A DNA stretch of 64,000 nt from NCBI GenBank assembly GCA_023213395.1, contig CM041465.1:94185741-94249740 (forward strand). Direction: 5' to 3'. The position numbers and the translations under genes were made by a program. The notes beneath the pieces were generated by a model. That model ran no database searches and was not told where the DNA came from. It saw only the letters and a program-made list of their open reading frames with translations. How positions within the stretch are numbered: the first letter of the stretch is position 1; each line of letters opens with the position of its first letter. This document shows, piece after piece, positions 22,460 to 33,683 of the stretch. The DNA is from Cycas panzhihuaensis (lineage: Eukaryota; Cycadophyta).

Positions 22460-25084
22460 TATTTCCTGGCTACCCGAAATGGACTCGAGACGCATCGACT
22501 CGGGTAAGCTTAGGTATATGCTCTTACTCCCACCTCTGCTCTTGCTTAACCGAGGTTGTTTAGTATGGATTGCCTGACGCATGCTTGCCTACCATTTGTA
22601 TGATTGCATTGCCTCTTTGCTTGATCACCTTTGCATGTGCACTGGCATGCCACTCGACTATGTGACCCATAGTGGGGGTATTCTTCAGCAAATGCTACAC
22701 CCCATATGGCGCATAGCCACCCACATCCTCTCCACGGCCTCTTGGGACACCTTAGCCAGTTGTGTTTTGCCTTTGACAACGCCATATTCATGCTTTGATT
22801 TCTTCCAAGTATGATGAAATCCTTGGTTGAGATCCGTTCCTTTTTCTGACCACTTGTCAGTCATCTGGGTATCAATTCCCAAAGATGTTCAAATTATAAC
22901 TTGCTCTTTGTTTAGCTCCAGACCCCTTGTTTGGCTTGATTTTTGTTTCTAGGTTCGCACCACTGTAAACTTAGCGGTACTACAATATTTGCCACAGTAC
23001 CACGAAGTTTACTGTGGTACAACTGTTCAAAAAAGTTTTTTGAAACTCACACGGTAGTTCCTGCTCTTTTCGCGGAACTGCCACATGGCGCCCACACGTT
23101 TCAACTTCCATGAGACCCTCAATGTTCACTTAGAGTCAGCAGGGGATAAAAACCAACAGGTTCCTCATTCTTCCTTCTTCTTCACTCATTTTTTGAAGGC
23201 AACTCTACGAATTCTCCTCCACCTACTACAGAACAGAGATACTTTCAGCTGCTGCTCTTCATATAGAGGTCATTGCTGCCTCTTAAGCTTAGTACCAGCA
23301 GGTTCAAGCCTCTTTTTACAAATTCATATAGTGGTAAGGAAGGATACTTCATAGGATTCTCCAAGGAACAAGCTCCAAAGGTCCCAAATCATAGTAGAGT
23401 TTCTCATATTAGCCTCTCCTCCAAAACCAATCATCAAACCCTGTCAAGTGCAGGTCTTTTCGGCCATTTTCTAGTAGAGATATATTCCTCCTCTTTGCTA
23501 CAAGGTACTCCCCATGTTTGCTTTGAGATTTATGTTATTTCCTTACAGTTTTTATGAATAAATGCTTGGTTCATTTGCCTTCTTGATTCTGTACCTAGTG
23601 TAGTACTAGATCTTTGGATTTGGGTGTTGTAGTACTTCCCCTTACTATCTTGCAAGCATGCCTTAAGTTGGTTGTGCAGAGGGGGTGACATAAAAGAAAG
23701 TTGAGGGAGAAAGGCAGGGCCAGTCCCCCTTGCAGACCTTCTCCCTAAGGGTCTAAACCCTTCTTTCCTTTCCCCCTGCACCTATTGCCTCCCTTAGAGT
23801 TTGGCCAGAGACTTGGGAACCTACTCCCCAAATCTGAACTAGCATTGGCAGCCCCTTTCTACGCTAGTTCTAGCCCCTCATTTGCTAGTTTTGGGCACCT
23901 CATAAGCCCCAAAACCATTCTTTGTTGGCTTACAGCCTGCAACCCATCCCACTTGGATGATCTGCTGCTCATAGCACCTCGTCCTTTGCGTGTGCTTGCA
24001 TACTTTCCTGCTGCTTTTTCCTTTCTTTTGTTTGCTGCCCTATATCATCATTGTAAGTTCATTTTCCTTTCCCGATGCCAAGTGGGGACCTTCCGTGGGT
24101 GAGTTAGCCATTCCGAGGCTACTCCTTTGTTTTGGGTATCGGTTGACGTGATTGTTTGTTGGAATCCTATTGGAGTTGTTTTCATTAGAATAATATGCAC
24201 ATGCCTTGATTTAGTTTGATATCATTTCTTCTATGTTTAGGCATATATATTAGATATACTTTGTGGCCCCTCTTCCGAGAGGGAGAAACTTGTGTGTTGG
24301 ACTGGCAGATCTTACGATTGTGGAGTTACTCATAAGACGAGCCTATTAGAAGGTTAGTTTCATGTTTATTGCTTTCTCTTTATTTCCCTTCATTTGCTGC
24401 TCTACTTTACTTTTTGCATATATTGTGGAGGTAAGATAGCCCCTCTTCGGCTGATCATGGCAACCGTCGTTGATTAGTCTCACCTATGCAATAAGTGGAG
24501 CAGGAAGGCACAGGAAGCAACGAGATTTGTAGCGCTTCGTTCAGATACTGGTCCAGGTATTCCTCTTTTCTTTTCATCCTTTTCTTATAGCATTGTTTCT
24601 TATGCATATGTGTGCATGTTAAGAAACATATAGGAAACGAAAAAGGAATAAAGAACAGACATTTATATTTTGTGTGCCCTTTTTATTTTGTAGTTATTGT
24701 ATTACATATAGATAATCTCCTTCGAGTGGGAGCTACTCGTCTCTCACTCCCTTGACCAGCCCATACATAGACATTACATTAGATGCACTCCCCTTACATG
24801 TTACCTTCTCACCTCTTTGAGAAGACGCAACCTGCTAGGCTCTTTCTTCCTCTTCCTGGCCATTCGAGGGGTAGGAGGGCCTCGCCTGTTGGGATGACTT
24901 AAGGCTTCGCCTTGCGTCCCTTCCCCGTGATTACCTAAAAGCAATTAGGCACCTTTGCAAGTCCCGAATCTGCGCTCCGGTGCACAGACGACCTACGTGG
25001 TGAATCCTTACCATTTAACCCAACTCAGTCTTATGTAACCATTTCTTGCTAAACGTAGGGAGCCACCCTGCGGGCAACGTTTCA
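22460..25084 (+). repeat. 5' LTR of element 2
   Basis: This LTR is 2625 bp. It starts TATTTCC, where relatives have TGTTTCC, so one terminal base is mutated, and ends ACGTTTCA. It contains the palindromic GTAAACTTAGCGGTACT block near 22970, the TATA-like ATAAAAA at 23146, the TCTTCCGAGAGGG hairpin near 24270 and donor-like words GTGGGTGAGT (about 24094) and AGGTAAGA (about 24430). The GGCTTCGCCTTGCGTCCC block at about 24903 is shared with the outer 3' LTR (about 56440) but missing from the internal LTR. Confidence 0.92.
23146..23152 (+). promoter_or_regulatory. TATA-like box in the LTR promoter, element 2
   Basis: GGGATAAAAACC follows a conserved GTTCACTTAGAGTC block. The same word is at 34360, 38643, 40766 and 54346 in the other LTRs, so it is the likely core promoter of the genomic RNA. 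Confidence 0.55.
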
Positions 25085-25085
25085 C

Positions 25086-25103
25086 TGGCGACCATACTGG
25101 GGA
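25086..25103 (+). other. Primer binding site of element 2
   Basis: TGGCGACCATACTGGGGA lies one base after the LTR end and is homologous to the sites at 2319 and 42570. Confidence 0.8.
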
Positions 25104-25346
25104 ATTGCCAGTAAGGGAACTAGTTCTGCTTCCCTTTCCTGTTGGTGTTCTTGCTTTTAGACAGTCCTCTTGTCTTACTTTCAGTTGGGTAGCCCCCAAC
25201 GTGCCTATTTCGTACCTTTTGCTTTCTTCTAATAATGTTCGTAAAGGCATTGCATGCAACGTTTCTCGTGTCGCTTGTAAGGTCTGCCATCGTTATTAGA
25301 AGACCCATCGTATTATTCCCTAATGTCATCAGATTCTAATTTGACA

Positions 25347-27797
25347 ATGGAAGGTTACCATTCCGATTAGGCCTACCATACATTAGTCTCGGGAACTCAA
25401 GAGTTTTCCATGTCCATTCCTGGATCCACCCATGAGGGCGACGATCCTATTTATTATCTGGGTGACCAGCCTCACCCTTCTAACCTTCATCCTTCTGCCC
25501 ATGCAGTAGAAGGTTCACCTCTTTACGAGAGTCACCATCCGATTAGTGATCCTTATGAGGAGCGCCCTGAGGGGTCCCCGTCGTTTGAGGTCCCATCGAC
25601 CTCGCATGGCTACGAGGATACCCCTCCTGCCGATGTGATTGAAGCTATCAGTGAGTACTTTTGAGCAACTCGCCTTCAACCACATCCTAGGTGGTTTGAA
25701 GAAGCCTTGCGTGGCAGGGTGCCTTCTTCATCTGCACCTGCGCCTCCTACGACAAATAATCCTTCCATCCATGCGCACTCGTCCCATGCCGTGTCTACAC
25801 CTATTTCGGGGGTAAGTGTTGCACCCTCTATTCCTAGCCATGGTCCTACTTCTTCAGGACCTGTCTGCGGTGTGTCCTTTTGCCAACTTGGGGTTAGCAT
25901 ACCGTTCCCAAGTCAAACGAATGTGCCACCCTTAAACGTGGCACATGAGTTCCCTAGTAGGCCTAGAGGTCCTACTAATGCTACTGCTACTAACTATGTG
26001 GGATCCGATCCCACATATGTCCAAAGCCTATCCGATGGTCCTTCCCTTTACTTACCCCCGGGTTATGCATCTCAACCTTGGGGGTAGGGTAAGAGAAACC
26101 ATCTTCCAGCTTATGGGGTGGACCCATTACACCCATATGAGGTTGCACCACCTACATGTGGCCCATATGTGCAGAATCTAGTCCCGCACCCTTCATTCCC
26201 ATCGTCCAGCATGACTCCTTTCGCTACACCTTCATAAGGGAATATACCTCCCTTCCAAGACATTTATCCTCAAGCCCCCTTCCAACAAGGGGCGTTTCCC
26301 CAAGAAGGGATGGGTCTATCACCCCCATCCATTCTTGGCTCTTTGTCGTTCGTTGATCCTATGGCCCATGTAAGAGCACGTCCCTTCATGGAATATAGGT
26401 CGACGCTGCTATTTAGTGAGGCGTTAAAAAATAATCTGCCACCTCACCCTCCTGAAGTTCCCAAATTTGATGGAACTTTGTTGCAAGACCTAGCTAAATA
26501 CGTGCGTAGTTTTTTTATGGCGTGTATAGATTACTGGGCTTACAACCATATCCTAATGAAATTATTTCCACGATCCTTGTAGGGTGACGTCCTTAAATGG
26601 TTCTACTGTCTCCCTGCCCACTCTATTTCTTCATTCCAGCAATTGGTGGACGAATTCATCAATTACTTTGACCTAGCCCGTCCATTCGAGAGCAAAATGA
26701 AATCTCTCATTTCGCTCAAACAAGGTCACAATGAAATGAATCGTGCCTTTGTGAGATGATTCCATGATCTCCTTCACTCCACTAAGGCCACGTTGCCCAA
26801 GGAGTTGAAGAGAGATCTTTTCGTTAATACACTTTGCCCCGAAGTGCATGTGGAAGTCCTCAAAATGGGGGCAACCATGTACAACTCTGCAATCATGAAA
26901 TGCTTAGCGTTGGAGGCTATTGAGATCCAAGCTGGACTCAAGAGACCTCTTAAGCCCTCACAACGTCGTGAGGCACCTCCCCCAGTGACGAAAACTAAAC
27001 CTTCGCAACCTACCAGGTCTACTTCTCATTCTACTGAGAGGACTTTATACTCCTTGACGTCAGCCATATGCTCATTCGAGCACATAATGAAGGAGCTTAA
27101 ACTCCAAACCCCTTCATCACCAACTTCCAACAAACCAATTCAGCAAGCCTCTCATGCCGTTCCCCCCAAAGGGGGTAGTACCCAACCTTCTCAAGTGAGG
27201 AAAGCTGATCCTCCCCTTGAGAAGAGGTGGTACTCCATCCATGGGGAATGCTTTCACGATGACTCGGATTGTCGGGCGCAACACCCTCGCGATGCTCCAC
27301 CATGTAATTCATCTCCCAGACGGGCATTGAGGCCCAATCTCGATCAACCCATTCATAAGGATCCATTCCCCAAATATGGGGAGCGTGATCGCAACGCCCA
27401 ACAAAGAAACAACCAAAACCGGGGTAGATCCCCTAATTCTTGCCCTTCGCATGGTAGAGGGAAGGGTGTGTGAGGTTCATCGTCCTCTTCACGCTCCCCT
27501 GACCGCCATGCTTCTTCGCCTTCGTGGTCCCAGAATAAGGGAAAGAAGGTTGTCCAATTGCTTGAGACCACTCTGTTATATGCCTTAACCCAGTCTTAAC
27601 TTGCTAAAGAGGCTACTGGTGCCTCTTCGTCTACATCATACCTTGATCCTCTTCTAGAAACCCCTCTTCCGGAGCCCCATATACTTCCTAAGACTATTCC
27701 CATATGCCCTGGCCATTACGATTTTCGAAGAGCACTTACCCAACCTACCGCGAAGGGTAAGCCCTTCTCTATCGTTAATGAGCTCCATACCGTCGCT
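25347..27797 (+). pseudogene. gag: gag of element 2 (decayed)
   Basis: The start ATG at 25347 is in frame with the conserved SGTQEFS block; a TAG eight codons in matches a TGG in element 3. The N-terminal part runs to TGA at 25662-25664 and stays in frame to about 26087 (Pro/Ser-rich). The capsid-like region spans about 26310-26790 with WAYNHILMKLF and KQGHNEMNR blocks. 26793-27473 is open for 226 codons and holds a zinc knuckle at 27231-27272 whose first Cys is Tyr (TAC for TGC), followed by a basic Arg/Ser stretch. Stops are TAG/TGA at former CAG, TGG or CGA codons. Confidence 0.85.
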
Positions 27798-28298
27798 GTG
27801 GGGATGTCCTTAATGGATGTCTTGAGAAGCTGCCCCAAGCAACATGCTCTTCTTCTTGAAGCTCTTGGCCAACAAGATGCTTCCATCCATGCGGTAGGTG
27901 CTACCTCCCATGGACCACCTGTCATCTCATTTGATCCCAAAGATCTCCCGTCTCCCAGTGAGTGGGAGAAGATTTTGCATTACCCATTCGTCATTACAAT
28001 TGATACTCCTAATTTTATCATAAAGAGGACCATTGTAGATAATGGCTCTTCAGTTAATGCTATGCCTCTGCGTATGCTCAAGGAGTTAAGCATAGTAGCT
28101 CTTGAGTCTGTCCCTTGGAAATGCCAAGGGTATGATGGGACTGAGAAGTCCCCTTTAGGGACAGTCTCCCTTCCCCTCACCTTAGGAGGAAAAACTATTT
28201 CTGTCGAAGTTATTGTACTCGATATCGATGTGGAGTACAACCTCTTGTTGGGCTGTCCATGGCTCGACCAAATGGGAGAAATCTGCTCTACGTATTAG
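27798..28298 (+). pseudogene. PR: Aspartic protease region of element 2 (open frame)
   Basis: The frame is open for 166 codons. It has the conserved MDVLRSCPKQHALLLEAL entry block, ISFDPKDLP, the active-site block IVDNGSSVNAMPL at about 28030-28066 and the end block YNLLLGCPWLDQM (Arg of GRPWL is Cys). This is the best preserved protease of the three in the window. It is the last enzymatic domain in the sense frame of element 2. Confidence 0.85.
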
Positions 28299-29021
28299 GG
28301 AAACTTAAATTTGTCCATGAAGGATGAGTTAAAGTTGTCGCCCGTGAACCTATGCCATTGCACACCTCTCATCCAGCCTGCTAGGCTGTCTTTGATGATG
28401 AAGATAGCGACCTTGAGGAGGCTACCCCTTTTGTGGAACCAGGTGTTTTAGAAGACCGACCTTCATTAGTCAAACCCTATACCATGTCATGAGCCAAACC
28501 TAGTTAGGTTTACCCCTATTGGCATAGGTGGTTATGGTTACTTAATCGTCATGGGTGACTCTGAGTCGGATAGTGTGGATTATGAGCCCTCTCCTCGACG
28601 TGTCACCCTGGTTTTGCAAGCACCTAGGGGAATATCGCGATCGAATATTCCTACTCCTCTTCATTCCACATTGGCTCCCGAGTCGCTGGTCCTGCACCAG
28701 CCATTTATTTCACCTTCTTGGCCTCCTCAAGCGGTTTCACATAGGCATTCGCGTCGACGCACCACTCGTAGAGGCACTTCGTCTTCACGCTCTAGATCCC
28801 TACCTAGGACTAGAGCCACTCTTACTCAGATGCAACCTTGCCACGTGATCCACCGCATGCCAGGTCCATTGCGCTCATTTGGCTCTGACCATAGCAAGTT
28901 TACTAGTAGGTCTAGCCACACTAGGCCTACCCTTTGTCACCTATCTCCTATTCTACATGTGACTACTCCTACCCCTATGTGGTCTAGGCACACCTCTTTC
29001 TCTCTTTATGCTCTGAAATGA
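28299..29021 (+). pseudogene. Short C-terminal region replacing RT-integrase, element 2
   Basis: After protease the sequence matches element 1 up to about position 5800, then enters about 400 bp without a clear counterpart there. A frame at 28551-29021 (156 codons) encodes an Arg/Ser/Thr/Pro-rich basic protein with RRTTRRGTSSSRSRS. It ends in ATGCTCTGAAATGAGCC, which is also the sequence just after the integrase stop in element 1 (about 9170). No RT, RNaseH or integrase motif is present on either strand. Whether the basic stretch was translated as a fusion with protease is unknown. Confidence 0.6.
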
Positions 29022-29741
29022 GCCTAAACTACCATCTTAAATCCGTTCTCGTTCCTCCCAACTACAGGTGGGATGATGACTTAAGATGGTCTTCTTCATC
29101 TCCTTCTGGTTCCTCTTGCAGAACCCGTGTTCCCATTTCCTTTGGGATCGTGTCCTCCTATTTGGGCATCCCCCAGTTAGGACCAGGTGGAATGGCAACT
29201 TAGGATGGCCTCTTCTAGTTTCTTCCTAGTTCCTCCCGCGGAACCCATGTTCCCATATCCTCTTGGGAACTTTTGTCCTCCTATTTGGGCATCCCCTGGT
29301 TAGGATGATGCTTTGGAGTACTGTTACTCCTCTCTCTCGCCTACTATTTCCTTCGCATATCCTGCTATGCTCCTCCATAGATGTGCGTGTCGCTCTATGT
29401 CTAACCTCACACCTCTCTATCACCTCTATTCATGGTGGACATATGTGCTCATGTTAGATATATAGCCATGCATGGAAGGAAATACGTGCATCCTACAACA
29501 AAGCATTTACAACATACATAACAAAACATACATGTTATCTGCCACACATGATATACATATCATCTCATATCAAAATGGGGCACCAATTACCCCGTATATA
29601 TATATACATCAAAATCATATGTTACATCGTACATGTGGGAAGTCGGTGTCCTTGCAAGGGGGGTACAATCATATGACTCTATATATGACCCCCTGGAGGC
29701 CCGTGCTTTCCCCTGTCAAAATCAAATGCATATGTCCTACT
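29022..29741 (+). repeat. Post-pol non-coding region, element 2
   Basis: There is no gene here. One full stem module starts with CCATCTTAA at about 29031 paired with TTAAGATGG at about 29081. A second, partial module (about 29190-29330) keeps only the right arm. The conserved TTTGGGCATCCCC block is present twice. The AT-rich right half is followed by the stop of the antisense gene. Confidence 0.65.
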
Positions 29742-32281
29742 CTATTGCTGCCCCGCTCCTAAGGTACCATCTCCTGGCCTGTGTGATCCCTCTCCTAGGG
29801 ACCACATCCCTCCGAGGGTCCTCCTAGGCCTTTGTGAGGTCCCTGCCTCGCTCCCCTCGTCGCGTGGCCATCTCAGGGTTATCGCTACTGTGTGGGTATA
29901 CATCCTGCTCCTGCTTGACCTCAATGCCACATGGTCTACTAGCTGATCGTATCAAGCCTGGATATGATCCCTCTCTCTCTCTACTCCCCGGAGTCTCTCC
30001 TCCATGCTCCAGAACCTCTCCTTCGTCCCTCGGAGATGCTCCTCCAATACTACTATGCGGACCATGCTCCCTGTATCTCCACTTGCTCCTCCCTAAGCCT
30101 CTAGAGCCTGCATATGTCCCTGTAGTGCGTCTTGCTTGCCCCTAATCTCATCTAGCTCTCGCTGCATCTGTCCCTTGAATGCTATGTGCTCTTGGGACTC
30201 TGTAGCCTAAATGTCTCTTACCCTCGCCAACGAGGTGAATGCTGCCATCTGTGCACCTGTCGATCTAGGCACATCCTCTGCCTAGATGGGTGGTTGCCCC
30301 TCTGCATACACCTGAGGGAACATCTCCCTCACCATGGCCTCGACTAGCCGTCTAATCTCTGCAGTACCTGCCAATCCAACATACCATATGTCAGTGTATA
30401 TCCCATTGCATACCATGATAAAATCAAATCAAATATCTATCTGGTCATCAAATGACTGAGGAAATGGTTAGGCCTCACCTACCGTGGCCACCAGCTCCTC
30501 TGCTCGTACGACGATCTCTTCTCCTGGCTCCCTGCCAGCTGCTGGTACCTCATCCTTAGGTACCTCCTCTGCCTAGGCCTCTCTCCTTGTCAGGACTGGC
30601 TCAACTGTTGTCCCTCCAGATCTCCTCATGATCCATAGTCTATGGGCCCTCGTCACTGGCCCTTCGCTCTCCTCAGTTGCCCCAGATGGGCCTGCCTCTC
30701 CTCCAGCAGTCCCAGATGGTCCCGCTGCTCCTCCTGCCATCCCTGATGGACCTACCTCTCCCACAGGTCGTGATGGGCCAGCCCCATCTCCTCCATTATC
30801 GTCGTCATCGTCACCTGGGAGCGCTCCTGCTCTGCCCGCCTCATCATCGCTATCCCACCTCACCATCCTATATGGATCTGCCACATAATCTGTCATGGTG
30901 AGGAGGTCCAGTGATGTCGCCTCCACTGATCGTCGGATGTGAGCCTGGTCCTCCATCCCCCTTAACCTAGTCTACCATCTGTGGACCATCGGGGCCCACT
31001 CTGCTATGGGGTGTGGTCCCCTTGCTGGTGCCACTGCTCCGAAGTGATCAAAAAACTAGCACTGCAGCAACATGCTGTAAGACAATCCTCCCTCGCCTAC
31101 TATCCTGATGGTGTCGAGCTGTGCAATGAGGTTCGCCACTATCATGGTGGCCCAGTCCATCCTCTCGCTTGTCTCGCAGCAGTGCACTGCATCCATCCAT
31201 CCCCCAAGGATGTCTCTATAGTTTTGTTTCTAGGAAACCTAGAATAGAATGCACAGTGTAATCAGTTTCCTCACCTTAGGAATCTTAGATATCACCATAG
31301 TCTCGAGAGGAACTCCTCTCCGCTCCCACCTATCAGTCCCTATGAAAAATGTAACTGCCTCTCGATGTGTTGCCTTATTACTAGGCAGTGCTCCTAGTGT
31401 CACTAACCTCCCAGTTGTCAGCACTCCCAAAATCTGCCATATGTCCCTCGGCATCACCATCACATCTCTCACCTGAGGCAAATGGAAAACGTATCTCCTC
31501 CTATCCCAATGTGATACGATGTCAACTAAAAGCCTCTGATCATATGTGTACTAAGGTGTCTTAAGGGCCTTGTACAAGCTACACCTCTGCAGGATCTCCT
31601 TGTCCCCCTTGGACATCATCTCTATATAACTCAACATCGCCATGCCTACGTTCTCACGGTTATCCACTGCGATAACAGCCTGCCAACATCATAAACCAAT
31701 CAAAGTCAATCTCCTATCAGTCCCCCATACTCTTGGCTGTCTCTCAGCTCTCTCTACCTGAGATTTGGGGCCTTATGGCCCCTCATCTTCTTTTTTCTAC
31801 TGATCTTCCTTTGTACTATGCTAAACTTAGCAGTACCGCTAAGTTGAGCTTAGGTCTCGCGGCGATCGGGGCCCCATGGTAAAGATCGCAGCACCGCGAT
31901 CTTTGTCGCAGTACAAATGGCACCCCCCCAAAAGAGGAGGGTTTTTACCCTAAAAATAATAAAAAAATCCTTTTGGTGGAACCCGTGGGGCTCACCAGGA
32001 CCAGGGCTCCCTAATACCCAGGTCCTGCCTTTTTCTGGGTCTAATTCGGACTCCGAGAGGCCTCCATTTGCCCTTAAGGGGCATATAAACTACACAAAAA
32101 TCAATAAAAAGCAACAAAATTGAAACTTCAAAATGGGGTTGGTTTTGTAAGATCAACTCACTGGATCTAGTCTGGTTGTCGCCATCGTGTCTCGCTGATC
32201 CCGCTGGCTCTCTCCTCGCTCAGATCCAATGGTCCGATCTCCCCCCGCGTGCCTTTGAAGTTGGGCGGCGCTCTGCTGCAT
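29742..32281 (-). pseudogene. aORF: Antisense three-exon gene (aORF) of element 2
   Basis: The model is exon 1 32281-32162 (ATG intact, 40 codons, Arg/Gln-rich), intron 32161-31680 (CCA|GTGAGT to TTGGCAG|G), exon 2 31679-30479, intron 30478-30359 (TAG|GTGAGG to CTGCAG|AG) and exon 3 30358-29742. Exon 1 ends in phase 0 and exon 2 in phase 1, and the joins read through in the right frame. Exon 2 has DRRRYVFHLPQVRDVMVMP and ILGVLTTGRLV (plant-mobile-domain-like), then MDWATMVVANL, then a Gly/Pro/Asp-rich linker. Exon 3 has IRRLVEAMVREMFPQVYAEG, a helical segment and an Arg/Ser tail. It is kept although RT and integrase are gone. A few TAG codons break it. Confidence 0.75.
31815..31950. repeat. 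Inverted-repeat cluster in antisense intron 1, element 2
   Basis: The cluster contains GCTAAACTTAGCAGTACCGCTAAG (about 31826), AAAGATCGC with GCGATCTTT (about 31881-31904), and CCCCCCCAAAAGAGGAGGG (about 31923). The junction of the duplicated tail at 36235 corresponds to the gap between the second and third palindromes. Confidence 0.6.
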
Positions 32282-32346
32282 AAGGAAATGGCTCTGATTT
32301 CTCACGAGAGCTAGTGAAAATGAATCCATTTTCCATATGAATTTTC

Positions 32347-32353
32347 TTATATA
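32347..32353 (-). promoter_or_regulatory. TATA box of the antisense gene, element 2
   Basis: The minus strand reads GCCTATATAAGAAAAT, preceded by a GGGGCCCCCGCC block, 66 bp before the exon 1 ATG. The duplicated tail has the same box at about 36664-36670, where no full antisense gene follows. Confidence 0.7.
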
Positions 32354-32878
32354 GGCGGGGGCCCCGACGGGCACTACCTCTGTTTTTAACCTCGCGACAG
32401 CTGTTGGAACCATCATGTTTCCATGATCACCTTTGCCTTCTAGCCTTGTTGTGCATTGTGCTCTTTTGATGCCCTTTTTGCCCTCTCTTATAAGGGCATT
32501 TATGGCACCTCATTATTGCACTTTTTCCTAGGGCCCTTCTGCCTCGTTTTACATGTCGCTCTTGTGCATGCATGAGTTTATATTCATTTGGCTCATTTCG
32601 CCGTCCTGGACTCATTTCCGTAGCCCATTTCTACTCCTGGGGTCTCCAAAGGGAATGCTCCCTCGTCTGGGGGCATGTTTTGCTTCCCAAAGTGACCTTT
32701 GGTGCTCCAGGGCACCTTTTCTATGCCTGCTCTCAAGTAGTGGTCAGATCGCTTGCTCTTGTCCTTGGGTAGCCTCATTGCTAGGTCCTCCTACCCTTCA
32801 CAACCACCCTTTGCTTATCTTTCAAGTATCTCCTTTGCTCCATCATTGATTATTATCCCTAGGATTTAATGTTTGTTC
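32354..32878 (+). other. Leader between antisense promoter and aRNH, element 2
   Basis: This is a conserved spacer homologous to 12561-13087 and 36671-37196. ORFs crossing it (for example 32553-32849) shift frame between copies, so I treat it as non-coding. Confidence 0.5.
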
Positions 32879-33301
32879 ATGTCCCTTTATATATTTACCA
32901 ACGGCAGAAGCCGCGATAACCATAGACCTTATGCCGCTGCTTGGATCCTTCGCAGCCCCTCGGGAGACAATTTCCTGTGCTCTCATATCTTCCTCCCCGA
33001 GGTAACCAATAACGAAGCTGAGTACATGGCCATTATTGAAGCCCTTACCGATGCTCTCTGTTTTCATCACAGACCCATTGTTTTGCTTTGCAACTCTCAG
33101 GTTGTGGTGTCTCATCTCACCCAGGTTTACCAGGTGTGATGCCCTCACCTGAGAACCCTTGCTTCAGCCGCCAGATCTCTCTTGGCCCACTTTTCGTCAG
33201 TTGACATTCAGCACATCCCTCGGAACCCCAATGCTGAGGCAAACAACCTCGTCCACCTCATCCTTGATTGTCGCCTCCCTCTTCTTAGTGACTGCCTTTG
33301 A
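32879..33301 (+). pseudogene. aRNH: aRNH, first copy in element 2
   Basis: This is the same 141-codon archaeal-type RNase H frame as in element 1: MSLYIFTNGRSRDN, then TNNEAEYMAIIEAL and LLCNSQVVVSHL. The first catalytic Asp is Asn (FTNG for FTDG), and the third, in LCDS, is Asn as well. The Glu in NNEAEY is present. With those residues gone it could not have worked. A TGA sits at about 33137. Confidence 0.8.
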
Positions 33302-33555
33302 GACTTGCCTCGCTAGCCCATGCCCAAGCCTCTAGTCGCCCTTATTTCGATTTGCTTATTTAGTTTGTTGGGTGTCCTCATATCACTCGTTGTACTTTGG
33401 CAACGGGGGCATCCCCTTCATTGACTCTCTTCACTTACAGGTCGATTTTTAGATGATGCGTAGGCATCCCCTATGTTGTCCTCATCTTCGTCTCCCTTGT
33501 CCACGCGTTCTACCACGATACTTGTCGATGCCCTTGGTCCATATCATGTTCATGT

Positions 33556-33632
<77 letters not shown>

Positions 33633-33683
33633 GCATTCGCCATCACACCACGTTTAAGCGGCGAGGCTATCTTTGCTAAGGCG
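33302..33683 (+). other. Tail before internal LTR, element 2
   Basis: This is a non-coding tail with the GGCAACGGGG block, the (TA)n tract at 33562-33630 and a degraded purine stretch before the LTR (GCTAAGGCG). Confidence 0.6.
33562..33630. repeat. (TA)n microsatellite, about 34 units
   Basis: A pure TA run of 69 bp lies at the same place as 13767-13933 in element 1. Confidence 0.95.

Noticed and set aside
28551-28848. Second frame (28555-28848) considered as an RT remnant in element 2
   Set aside because: It has no RT motif; it is an alternative frame of the Arg/Ser-rich segment.
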